Part shown: one piece after another, positions 54,802 to 64,000 of the stretch | Numbering within the stretch: position 1 is the stretch's first letter | Layout: the number at the start of each line of letters is the position of its first letter | Assembly (NCBI GenBank): GCA_002099365.1 | Contig: MSED01000013.1 | Span: forward strand, 2,108,001-2,172,000 | Length of the DNA: 64,000 bases | DNA from: Phialophora verrucosa | Lineage: Eukaryota; Ascomycota; Eurotiomycetes; Chaetothyriales; Herpotrichiellaceae | Reading direction: 5' to 3' | Notes under the pieces: generated by a model | The model's input: only the letters and a program-made list of their open reading frames with translations | What the model was told of the DNA's origin: nothing | Databases searched by the model: none | Program-made: the position numbers and the translations under genes

Positions 54802-56166
54802 CTATGAGGACATCGGATACCCATCTTTATCAAGTTCACCAACCCAGTCCGGATCATAGAACTCGCTGTTCTTGTCCAGGGTGGCAACGTATCGATTCCC
54901 TCGAACGCCCGGTCTTTTGGAGTGAGTATTTCTCAAATGACTTTTAAGGTTGTCGGTCCTGCTGAATCCTCGACTGCAGTCGGGCACCCAGCATCTATAG
55001 GTTGTGTGTTGTGTTTTTTCATGTACAGTCTTCTCATGTCGCTTTTTGTGTTCTTGACGTTTGAATCTTTTCTGCTTGCCGGTGTGCTTATCAATGCAGC
55101 CAGGGTAACTGCAGGCGAACTCGTTCTGCTCAATCACCAAGGCGCACTCCATGCCAGTCTTGGTCGGTGAGCTTTTGGGCCTCGAGGACGATCCGGCAGG
55201 ACGTTTTCGTTCGTAAGTCCGGCGCTGTAACCGGTCATTACCGGCACGTTGTTTCTTTGTCTTGCTGAGAGCTTGCTGCAGGGAGGCATATGAATAATCA
55301 TCCACGTCGTCCTGTGATGGCACAATTCGTGGTGAGACCACTGATAAGGGACTGCTGCTGAAAACTACCGATGAAGGTATATGTCCCCTCAGAGGTGTGG
55401 ATGGCTCAACCTTGTAACATGGGGAGCTCGGCAAGGTCCCCTGGAAAGCAACACTGGGTTCGATGGTTTCGGCAGGAGGCTGCACGCTTGCTGAGTACAG
55501 GCCAAACATATCATCTGCCACCATCAACCCACAAGCACCAGGAGAGGAAAACATTGACTTTGTCAAAGCCGGATTTGCGTTTCCATGATTCAAGCCGTGC
55601 ACATTCAGATGATATAAGGGATGGGCAGCATCGGCCATGGTCATATCGTGAGTGCTTCCCAGCATGGACAGATTGGCGTGGTCGGGGGCGTCCCACATGA
55701 CAGTGTGAGGATCCTGCTCTTCATGCTGGAGGTGATGGAAAATGGGATGATTACTTGAGAGGTAAGCCGGACGTTTCACGTCCTGTCTGCCAGACAGTTG
55801 TGCGCCGCTTTCAAAGGACATATGCGTCGCTGGGCTCCTGGAGGTTGCTGAACCGGTCCAGAAAGTCTCAGGCGATGTCGAGTGGATGGACGATGCCAGC
55901 GAAGGCCTGCGGTGGCCATGAGAATCCGTTGTCGATCCATCGGGAGAGAAGAAGGTGGATGAAAGCGATGGACAATCTCCCCCGTACTCTAACGAGGAGT
56001 CTCTCTCGAAGTCGGTGTCAAGCTGCGGCAAGAGATCGAAATGGCTCTCCTCGACCTTGGTATGCGGCCGGTACACTGCAGCAGAAGTCAGACCACTGTA
56101 CCAATCAATCGATGGCCCTAGTCGAATCTTACTTGGTGAGTCCTGCGATCGGGAATTGAACGACAT
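54802..56166 (-). CDS. C2H2 zinc-finger transcription factor, BrlA-like
   Basis: An intronless 454-aa frame from the ATG at 56166. The N-terminal 300 residues are Ser/Pro/His-rich and presumably regulatory. A basic patch (ERKRPAGSSSRPKSSPTK) precedes two C2H2 fingers. The first is C-x4-C with the loop GKQKRFKRQEHKKRHEKTVH (about residues 345-375). The second is RCWVPDCSRGFSRTDNLKSH with a closing NTH (about residues 382-405). The ending SKRPGVRGNRYVATLDKNSE and DPDWVGELDKDGYP matches what I know of BrlA-like factors, the master regulators of conidiation in Eurotiomycetes and relatives. The first finger is stretched (inserted IDKHTG), so a paralogous role is possible. A 2-kb gene-free upstream region is consistent with complex regulation. 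Confidence 0.78.
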   Translation of the reverse strand: MSFNSRSQDSPSKIRLGPSIDWYSGLTSAAVYRPHTKVEESHFDLLPQLDTDFERDSSLEYGGDCPSLSSTFFSPDGSTTDSHGHRRPSLASSIHSTSPETFWTGSATSRSPATHMSFESGAQLSGRQDVKRPAYLSSNHPIFHHLQHEEQDPHTVMWDAPDHANLSMLGSTHDMTMADAAHPLYHLNVHGLNHGNANPALTKSMFSSPGACGLMVADDMFGLYSASVQPPAETIEPSVAFQGTLPSSPCYKVEPSTPLRGHIPSSVVFSSSPLSVVSPRIVPSQDDVDDYSYASLQQALSKTKKQRAGNDRLQRRTYERKRPAGSSSRPKSSPTKTGMECALVIEQNEFACSYPGCIDKHTGKQKRFKRQEHKKRHEKTVHEKTQHTTYRCWVPDCSRGFSRTDNLKSHLRNTHSKRPGVRGNRYVATLDKNSEFYDPDWVGELDKDGYPMSS

Positions 56167-58185
56167 GCTGTGCAATTGGTTTGACGGTGTTACCGGTTCA
56201 CAGTTCGGTCGAGATGGTGATTGAGGTGTGACAGAAAATGGGAAGCGCGCGAATAAGAGGGCTAACGTGCTCCCGTTGACATCAGTTCACGGTGCGCGTG
56301 TGTCTCGAACAGAATGCAAGGCAAAAAAATGTTGCTTGCTCCAGGCGGTTCCTGAGATGTGGCCACCGGCTCCACTTGCGTCGAATCGGGCAGCTCAGGC
56401 CACTGAAGCATAGAAGTTTCAGTTGCGCGAGGCCAGATCTGCCGCCTTCGAATACCAGAAGGAGGAAGACCTCAGGCACGGGAAACCCCAAGTTGGATGA
56501 CCTCGACCAGTGTGGCTGTTGGAGTCCGGTACAGCGGCAAGGGATGGGTGCTTGACGGACTCCAGGACCCTGCCGCACGAATGAACAGGGCTTGACGGCG
56601 AACTATGATCGACGGGCAAGTCACCGATACGTCTGGCGAGATTCTTTAGCTCCAAAGAGGAAACCCGCCTTCGATAAGCGGGGCCATACCGAAACGCGCG
56701 ACGGCACGGCAGTGCGCGAAGGTTAGAAATGGATGTTTCTCAAAAGCGCAAGGGCGTGTATTGACCGGTTCCAGACCATTGATCTCAACGGCAGTACAAT
56801 TGAAGCCCGAAAGCATTCCTAGCCGCCTAATTCATCCGCTCAGCGTCATGATCTTGGTGGTTGGGTTATCGCATTGGATATGCGAATGCGAATTAGGTCC
56901 CTCCTCAAGACAGCCTCGTATTTTGTTGCCCAGAGAAACAGACAAGCCCACCGACAAGCCCACCAGCGATAACGGGACGGCTCTACTATCGATTGCCCTA
57001 TCAATCTAAGTGCTTGCATGTCAGGGGGTCCATATTGGGGCAGGTCGAGTCAGTCAATGCAGGTGCTATGGAGCCATATCGAAAGATGACATAGAGTTTA
57101 CAGGCGAAATCCTTGTTCGTGCATACCAGCAGGAGGGTTGACTCTGGAAAGCGAGCTATTAAGGAAAGGCGAAGGTTGGAAGCAAGATGATAACAGACTC
57201 TGACTTGCTGACGCCAGAATCCCCGCGAGAATGGTTCAGTCGCGTCCAAGAATGCAGGCAAATCTGGTTCGGTGAGACCTGAGATGTGATCAACCTTATG
57301 AACGCCGATATGAAAGTTTGGCGACGGCCAACCCCGGGTTGGCCTAGGCTTGGACTGGGTACAGGGATGCAGCCCTCGCCAAAATTGCGCCATCCCCCAA
57401 CAACCGAACCTCCATGATGCAAAAGAGGAGGATCTGCGCATTGGGCAGGACGCAATTGGCGACGCTCTTCGCTAAGAGCTGCATATGGAAGAGAAACGCC
57501 ACATTCGGAGCGCACTGACCACTCCACAGGTACGCAGCACAAACAAGTACGTACAAATGCGTGCGGGAAGTCGACTCGCCCCTCCAGCTCGGTATGCGGC
57601 TCGAACTCTTTGAGCGCGCTGCAATACAAGTACACGGATGATTGGCTCGCCGCGCGACTCAGACCCCAGGTGTCAAAACTGGTCTTGCTGAGCGCCGGTA
57701 GGTGGTTGGACTCAATCGAGCGTAATGACATCAACAACGCCGTCCACCAGGATGGTTCCCTGACTTAACTTCCGTCTACGATTCTTTGACATACCGAGGG
57801 CTGGCGAGGTGGAGTGGACTAGTAATACTTATCGAAAACAACACCCTGCATCTGAGGTATGCACAATGTTTCGCGCGGTACACTTTGCGAAGCGGGCGAT
57901 GACGCCAAACAATCTCGTTCTGCGGCTTCCCGAGCATTGCACTGCATTGCATTGCACAATGGGGATAGATAAGCGTGGGCGGAGTTATCTGCGAACATGC
58001 TGCGAGCCGCGACACGACTGGGTGTCGGCTAAGTACCCCACACAATCGGTCAACTGAGTCATGTACGACGACGAGTATGAGCCCAAGAGGTCGGGGAGCG
58101 GATCCAAGCTTCTCAGCCCCCTTCGTTTGTACGAGCCTTTTCTTGCCTCGCAAGTGGTGCTCGTATACTGCGGTACGGTGCGCTG
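56167..58185. other. Long upstream region of the BrlA-like gene
   Basis: 2 kb with no supported coding frame, lying upstream of the zinc-finger factor and downstream of the alcohol dehydrogenase. A short direct repeat (GACAAGCCCACC twice) lies at about 56941-56965, and a GCATT-rich stretch at about 57936-57957. Confidence 0.4.
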
Positions 58186-59429
58186 CTATAGCTGCAGCAC
58201 AATCCTGCCCGAAACGTCGCCCTTTTCCAGCAGCTGATACACTTCTGGCAGGTCCCTGAACGGCCGGACCTTTACGTGGGGTTTCACTTGGCCATTCCGC
58301 ACAAACTCCACAGCTTCCAATGTCTCTTTTAGTGACCCGACAAGATTTCCCTGGATCCTGAGTCCTTTGATCACGATGCCCGCCACTGGCGCGTCCAGAT
58401 GCACGTCCCCTGGTGGTATCCCCACCAGACAGATGCTTCCACCAATCCTGGCCATATCAGCCAAGCCTTTGAAAGCAAGAGGGTGGCCGCTGGTGACCAC
58501 AACCGCATGCGAACCGCCACCTGTGATGTCCTTGATCTCGTCGGCGAGGTCTTTGCACGTCGAAAAGTCGACAAATCGGGCACCAAGTGACTCGACAAAC
58601 TTCTGCTTATCCGGGCCAGCATCGACGCCCAGGACCTTTGCGCCCAGGGCAAGACCGTATTGCACTATTCCACTATGTCAACCGGAAGCCACTACTGTAT
58701 ACGCAGGGTGATGAGGCCCACCTGCGAAATGGCCGAGGCCCCCTCCTGCACCAATTACAGTAAGGTATTCGCCTTGCTTGAGATTCGAATTTGTCACAGC
58801 CTTGCATCCTTAGCACATGTTTCTTTCTGGAGAGGGGCTTTGGGTACCTTGTACGCAGTGACACCTGCGCAGAGGGCAGGCCCCACGACCTTGGGATCAA
58901 TGTCCTGCGGTAGCTCTGTCAAGAACTTGGTATCAAGCACGCAGTACTGTTGGAAACTGCCATCTTCATGGTGCAGATGGTTTGTTGAGTTGCCGCAGTG
59001 CTGATCCCGTCCAGAGGTGCAGTATTCGCATTCGTGGCAGACCCGTGAAAGGAAACGGATGCCAACTAGGGTTCCTAACTTGACTTTCTCTGTTGGGGAC
59101 AGGTTTGGACCGAACTTGACGACACGACCAACGCCTTCATGACCGCCAACATGCGGCAGCTTGATGTTCGTGATGAGTTTCCCATCAGCGCCGGTTGCAG
59201 TACCGGCTTTAGTGTGGAGGTCTGGCATCACATCTCAGTTCTAACATGATACAAGAGTGAAGAATATAAGACGCTGACCGCTTTGGCAGACCCCGGTATA
59301 CAGAACCTTGACCAGGACCTCATCGTTTCCAGGGAGAGTGACAGGGTAGTTGTCATCAAATTCTACCGGCCCGCCTTGCTTCCGGACTATTGCAGCTGTC
59401 TGCGTTGTTGGAATACTTTGCTCCGACAT
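58186..59429 (-). CDS. Zinc-dependent alcohol dehydrogenase (Adh1-like MDR)
   Basis: Four exons: 59279-59429, 58848-59221, 58722-58800 and 58186-58664. The introns are 57, 47 and 57 nt with GT-AG ends, and all junctions keep frame, giving 360 aa. The first junction rebuilds the catalytic-zinc motif GVCQSDLHT. GGHEGVGRVV supplies the next zinc ligand, and the structural zinc loop HECEYCTSGRDQHC is intact. The NAD-binding motif GAGGGLGHFA spans the third intron, followed by VQYGLALGAKVLGVDAG. The aspartate there favours NAD. The length fits yeast/mould Adh1-type enzymes that interconvert ethanol or other primary alcohols and aldehydes. No mitochondrial presequence is seen. Confidence 0.93.
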
Positions 59430-60749
59430 TATGACTATCTGGAGCCTGATCGCTGACGTTAAGCGTTGAGATCTCAACGGGACGATTCAACAAAGTACGC
59501 GGTTCCCCTCTTCTACACGGGGCCGGTGCCGTTGTCGAGAGCAGTGGCTGTCGACTGTGGTATTTCCAACCACGCTTGCAACAAGTCACTGGCCGAAATG
59601 AATGGCCTTTGTAATCTGAACGCGATATATTCTGAACACAAGAAACCAAAACCAGATTGATCTTAAGCGGTGGAACGGGCCTTCTGATCAGCGAAGGTTG
59701 GGGGATTGAATGCCGAGTCGCACAAGCATCAAGTGTCGTTCATTCGGAGATGTCGGGAAAAGGCATGGCGTCATGAAGCGAGTGGCAGTCCAACAAACGA
59801 AATCACAATAGCCGTCCAAACAGAAGCTGGCGTGGTGTGTCCTTCGCGCAAGAATCTTTCTTCCCTGTTGCGTCCTGCATGAACTGCCCGCCAACCCCGC
59901 ATCTGTACAATGTCGAACAGGGGTCGACGGTCGAGAAACTTTTACGAATCTGACATGCAAGCACTTCGGCTATTTGACGTGTGCCAGCTGTCAATTCTCT
60001 CTGCATCTGACACAGGGGTAGAATTATAGTTCAGACTTGACTGTTGATTTGTCTTGGGTCAGCGCGGGTTGGCAGCCAGGCTGAGAAAGCTGTCGCTGTC
60101 ACTTATCTCTGCCCTTGAATTGCAATTTCACACAACGTCCATGTGGGGTAAGAAATATGAGCTGGACGATGCGACCTTTGAAACTCGATGTTGGCCAAAT
60201 TCAGTCTCTCTGCAGCTGCTGTTTTCGTCTCAAGCGGCGAACCTTCCCCTCTCTCCTCTCCACAGTCCTCTCAGCACTTCGGCGATGTGATGGCCCGCAG
60301 TCAAGTCGAAACTCCTCTTGAGGAAGAGGTCATGCGCTACCTCGTCCTTGACATGTGTGCCGCCAGGTTGTTGCCTCGCTAGAGTTGCACCGATCAGCGT
60401 GGGGTTGGGCGATTACACCCCAATCTCAGGTACCCCCAGACGATGCCCCCCAGAGTGACAGCACATCGGGTGGGACATGGTGCAAACTTCGGGATCTTGG
60501 GAGCGGGAAACCCTAGCAACGAAATAGTGGCGCCGCTCGGTGGCGTCCAACTAGCGAATGTGGCTTCGGCCTCTCCAGAATCACGTGTATTGACCAAGGG
60601 CCTTATGACGTCACAATAGACATTCCGAAACTCCCAGCCTCTTCACATGCAACTCGTCGTCGTCGATGTCGGCAAGCAACCATCCTGCCAATGCATCCAA
60701 GTCGGTGACATTGAGCTTCGACACCACTGCATAAGACACCGCCAGCCCA
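59430..60749. other. Divergent promoter region (ADH / hydroxylase-like)
   Basis: 1.3 kb between divergent starts without a supported gene. Confidence 0.4.
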
Positions 60750-61937
60750 ATGGTGTCCTCATACAATCCAGCTTGCTACCTGCCACAGTCATGGTCCTCG
60801 TACCTCCCTACTGCCGTCGCCTGCCCACCACCTCCCTCGTACGCCTCGCAACTGTATAACTACGCGACCGCGCCATTCTCGTCGACCTATACCACACTGC
60901 GCACCATGATGGACGCTATCATAGGGCTGCCAATGCTCTCGTTTCTCCTCATCCCGACCATGTCATCGTACTCGACCTCGCTGAACCTCCTCTTTTTCTA
61001 CCTCACCTGGTCGACTCTCGTCTTGTCGCACCCTCCTCTGAAGGTGGAGATCATCGCCACCCTCGCCGTCCGATTGCTGTTCTACGTATTCCCCTCACTA
61101 TTCTTCCTCGCATTCGACGCGCTCGTCCCCTCCGCAGCCGAGAATTTCAAGGCCCTGGGCGACTCGGCGCTTCCGTTGAAGGACGCCTCGAGGAAACGGA
61201 CAATCGCACTCCTCCGCATGGTAGGCTGGTCGATTTTCAACACCCTCGTCGGCCTCTCGATCCAAACGAGCGTGGAACTCGTCTTCACGCGCGTCCTCCT
61301 CTGGCGCTCCACCTTGCGCGTCACCACGACCCTGCCGCTCCCATGGGGCATTGTCAAGGACCTTGCGAAAGGCTACCTCCTGCGTGAAATCCTCGCATAT
61401 ACCCTTCACCGCTACGTCCTACACAATTGGAACCACACCGTCTCCCTTTCGCGAAGTCACAGGGATTGGTACCACGCCATTGACACGCCTTTCCCACTCA
61501 GTGCAACGTATGATCATCCGCTCGCCTTTCTCGTCCGCTCCTTCTTACCCACCTACCTTCCCGCCTTGGTCTTCCGATTCCACCTAATCACGTATATCTT
61601 CTACCTGATGCTCACGTCCCTGGAAGAAACATTCGCATACAGTGGGTACTCCACCATGCCAACGAATTTCATCCTCGGAGGCATGGCGCGGAGGACGGAC
61701 AATCACGTCCTGTGTGATGGGGAGGGCAACTTTGGACCCTGGGGACTGTGTGATTGGATTATGGGCACGAGCGTTGGAGCGGATTTAATGGACGATGTCG
61801 TTGCCGAGGCCGATAAGCATGATGTGCAGGGTAAAGTGGAGAGGGTGAAAGGGCGGGTCAAGCGAGGAGTCTCGCAAGAAGCCAAAGGAGCGAAGGGGGC
61901 GGTGAGGAGGAGAACGAGGAGGAGGGCGGATGACTGA
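60750..61937 (+). CDS. Fatty acid hydroxylase/sterol desaturase-like membrane protein
   Basis: An intronless 395-aa frame from the ATG at 60750. Several hydrophobic segments occur (about residues 55-75, 80-95, 105-130, 155-175 and 268-290). The superfamily signature is partly visible: HRYVLHNWNHTVSLSRSHRDWYH at about 220-242, and the closing GNFGPWGLCDWIMGTS at about residues 323-338. The His boxes are not standard (see findings). The C-terminal 60 residues are highly basic (VKRGVSQEAKGAKGAVRRRT). Superfamily members are di-iron ER enzymes that hydroxylate or desaturate sterols, sphingolipids or alkyl chains. With altered boxes the chemistry is uncertain. It is likely an ER membrane protein. 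Confidence 0.75.
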   Translation: MVSSYNPACYLPQSWSSYLPTAVACPPPPSYASQLYNYATAPFSSTYTTLRTMMDAIIGLPMLSFLLIPTMSSYSTSLNLLFFYLTWSTLVLSHPPLKVEIIATLAVRLLFYVFPSLFFLAFDALVPSAAENFKALGDSALPLKDASRKRTIALLRMVGWSIFNTLVGLSIQTSVELVFTRVLLWRSTLRVTTTLPLPWGIVKDLAKGYLLREILAYTLHRYVLHNWNHTVSLSRSHRDWYHAIDTPFPLSATYDHPLAFLVRSFLPTYLPALVFRFHLITYIFYLMLTSLEETFAYSGYSTMPTNFILGGMARRTDNHVLCDGEGNFGPWGLCDWIMGTSVGADLMDDVVAEADKHDVQGKVERVKGRVKRGVSQEAKGAKGAVRRRTRRRADD

Positions 61938-63181
61938 ATCTGGACAGCGATCTACTTATTTAGCTGTACCGAGGGAGACGGATACCATGCCGCGCGGGGC
62001 GGGCTCTTATGTCTTCGATATGTCCTTCGACATCTGCTCTATGGAATCCAGCGTTTGAGCGAGCGAGTTGGATGGCTAAGGACAGCCATTCTGTCGAAAC
62101 TGGTGGATCGGTCTCCGTCCTTCTGGACGATTAGCTTTTTATGTGTTCAGGCCCCAATGCAGAGGGAGCTGTCGTGAGCCCCACGACTGTTGGGATGTTT
62201 TGGTCTGATGATGGATGATACCCAGGGTAGCAAATGTATGGGATATAACTCCGAAGGAGCGATGCTGGCGCTATATCGTCCTGGATGGCCGAGATCACCA
62301 TGCTAACAGAGCACCAAGATGTCCTCGTACTTGTTAATATGGTGCCAACTTACGGAGTAGAAAGGACTGTTCTAGGTCATCCACGCCGCGGACCTATTGG
62401 GATCTAATTAATCCTTACGCTGTCTTCTGGGAATTCCTGTCTTCTGGGAATTCCTGTCTTCTGGGAATTCCTGTCTTCTGGGAATTCCTGTCTTCTGGGC
62501 TGCGGAGCCGAGTATCTTCTGTACTAGGCGCACGCAAACAGGAACGAAATCATTCAGTGGAGGGCACGCAGAAACGAAATGATTCGACAGCAAGCAAAGT
62601 ACACGAAGTCGTTGAACGAAAAGAGAGCGGTCGCCATGTGTCAATTCACATACGCAGCACTTCGCAAACGGCTCTTGACTCAACGAAAAAGACCATTTCG
62701 AGTCTCCGTCTCTCAGGCCCATCCTTGGGGCATGTATGTGTGTTCATTGATCTTGATTTTTTTCTCGTCGGTCTCGACTAGACATTACCAGCCACAATCG
62801 CATGGGGACGACTTCGTCTCGAACCTTCGTTATGCGTTAGGGCCATGCTGGCGATGACAGTATGTATGCTGCGCAGCATCTCCCACCGACTGCCCTGTCA
62901 CATCATGCTTCCCGGTTGAGGATGGTTGGAAGGAATTTTTGGGGGGGTTGCTTGAAATCGCCTCTTGTGCAAGCGGACACGGTACACAGCAGAAACGCGC
63001 GTCAACCAATCTATCTCCATGGCCTGTCTCTCTTGCACTTTCCTCACAGCGCTCTCGCACACCATCACCCACGCTGCAACCACCTCCCACGAACGGTCCC
63101 CACACGGAGGAAAAGAGGGCCCCGCCTGGCCTGGCTTGACCTTGCGAGACAGCCAGCCGACCAGCCAGCCAGCGAGCCGAT
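61938..63181. other. Convergent 3' intergenic region with minisatellite
   Basis: Lies between the hydroxylase-like gene (+) and RPL6 (-). It contains the 17-bp tandem repeat at 62420-62499. I see no other supported feature. Confidence 0.4.
62420..62499. repeat. 17-bp minisatellite, 4.7 copies
   Basis: Unit CTGTCTTCTGGGAATTC repeated four times exactly, with a fifth copy truncated to CTGTCTTCTGGG. Each full unit ends in an EcoRI site. The 17-bp period is not a multiple of three, so it is not a coding repeat. Confidence 0.95.
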
Positions 63182-64000
63182 TTAGAAGGCCATCTCGTGG
63201 GGCTTCTGGCCGCTTCTCAGGCTGAAGCTGGACCTCAAGTAGCTGGCGAGGAACTCTTCCTTCTTGATCGCGGAAAGTAAAGGCTTGTCGATGCTCTTCT
63301 GGTCGGCTGCGCGAGAGGATTCTGGTGCTTTCTTCTGTTGGGGGGATTTTCGTCAGTGCGCGCCCATTATATCAAACGACATGCTAGGATAGGGGATTTC
63401 CAAAGATAACGAGGGCGTGGGTGAATCAATCCTACCTCTGGCTTCTCCCCCTGCTTCAAGAAAGCGTCCTCGCCCTTCTGCTTCCTACTCTTCTTATCCC
63501 GAGCGAAGTACTCCGGGCTGGAGACCTTGTCCACCGTCTTCTGGTCAAGACCGCCAATGTCGACTTTCGTAGACGTGGCAATCACGTATCTCGAGTTCAC
63601 CCGTCGGAGGGGCACGCCGTTGATCTTGAACGGTCCGGTCACGAGCAGGGCGCCTTCCTTGAGGTGCTTCAGGAGGATGACTCGCTTGCCGCGGAACCGG
63701 CCGGCGAGAAGAATGAGGACGGTGCCTGGCTGTAGAGCGGCTCGGGGTTTGGATGGGTGGAGAGTTTTGCGGACCTGGCGACATTGCTCATGTCAGTCGA
63801 CTTCGCCCCATCTGTATTGTAGGCGGGATTGAGATTTCTGTGTGTGTGAGAGAGAGACGGAGAGCTCCCTCTCGAGAGTCCCTGTGGCAGTCTCTCAAGT
63901 TGCTCAAATTCTCCTTGCAACTCACCTTCTTGCGTTGTGGCTCGTCGGTGGTGGGATACCACTTCGAGGCCTTCTGCGAATGATGGACCACGGTTCGCTC
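63182..64000 (-). CDS. RPL6: 60S ribosomal protein L6 (eL6), 5' end outside window
   Basis: Three visible exons: 63927 to the window edge, 63436-63774 and 63182-63334. The introns are 152 and 101 nt with GTGAGT and GTAGGA donors and CCAG and AACAG acceptors. All joins are phase 0. Conserved text includes HHSQKASKWYPTTDEP, the loop QPGTVLILLAGRFRGKRVI, GALLVTGPFKINGVPLRR and NSRYVIATSTKVDI. The ending SIDKPLLSAIKKEEFLASYL is also present. These are characteristic of eL6, a structural protein of the large ribosomal subunit on the solvent side. The start codon and first residues lie beyond base 64000. The introns are longer than elsewhere in the window, as is usual for fungal ribosomal-protein genes. 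Confidence 0.95.

Noticed and set aside
57159..57737. 192-codon minus-strand open frame upstream of the zinc-finger factor
   Set aside because: No domain, low coding quality, overlapped by other equally open frames.
62557..62857. Short plus-strand open frames near the minisatellite
   Set aside because: No domain and random composition; they lie in a convergent intergenic region.
1..64000. Search for tRNA genes, CRISPR arrays, transposase or reverse-transcriptase frames and a biosynthetic gene cluster
   Set aside because: No cloverleaf with a proper TYC arm, no regularly spaced repeats, no mobile-element domain, and no PKS/NRPS/terpene core enzyme was seen.

Overview
The window comes from a filamentous ascomycete (Pezizomycotina). 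The genes are eukaryotic and monocistronic. Where introns could be resolved they are mostly 46-66 nt, with GTAAGT-like donors, CTAAC/CTGAC-like branch sites and CAG/TAG acceptors. The gene set (Atg2, Dus3, kinesin-14, Swc5, RPL6, a BrlA-like zinc-finger factor, Sfp1) is fungal. I cannot place it below subphylum from sequence alone. I found no tRNA, rRNA, CRISPR array or intact transposon.

Layout, left to right: 3' part of an SFP1-like regulator (-, runs off the left edge); about 4.4 kb with no supported gene; a small multipass membrane protein (-); DUS3 tRNA-dihydrouridine synthase (+); a long-chain fatty alcohol oxidase (+); a kinesin-14 (-); a Cys-rich single-pass surface protein (-); an MFS transporter of the allantoate-permease type with an apparent frameshift (+); a class V aminotransferase (-); an ABM-domain protein (+); a LOA1/Vps66-like acyltransferase (+); a vWA-domain protein (-); ATG2 (-); a CECR1/ADGF-type adenosine deaminase (-); sideroflexin (+); an ELO fatty-acid elongase with a long amphipathic tail (-); a carotenoid/stilbene oxygenase (-); SWC5 (+); a fungus-specific low-complexity protein (+); a BrlA-like C2H2 factor (-); a zinc alcohol dehydrogenase (-); a fatty-acid-hydroxylase-like membrane protein (+); and the 3' part of ribosomal protein L6 (-, runs off the right edge).

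The content is mainly housekeeping plus lipid metabolism (fatty alcohol oxidase, acyltransferase, elongase, hydroxylase-like). Nothing indicates a secondary-metabolite cluster or a mobile island. Exon joins were built by hand; each stated join keeps the reading frame except in the MFS gene, where one extra base breaks it. The most notable points are the elongase (QxxHH in place of HxxHH, plus a ~440-residue LEA/apolipoprotein-like tail), the MFS frameshift, atypical catalytic motifs in the acyltransferase and the hydroxylase-like protein, a Ser-rich insertion in the kinesin motor, an 18-nt terminal exon in ATG2, and a 17-bp minisatellite.
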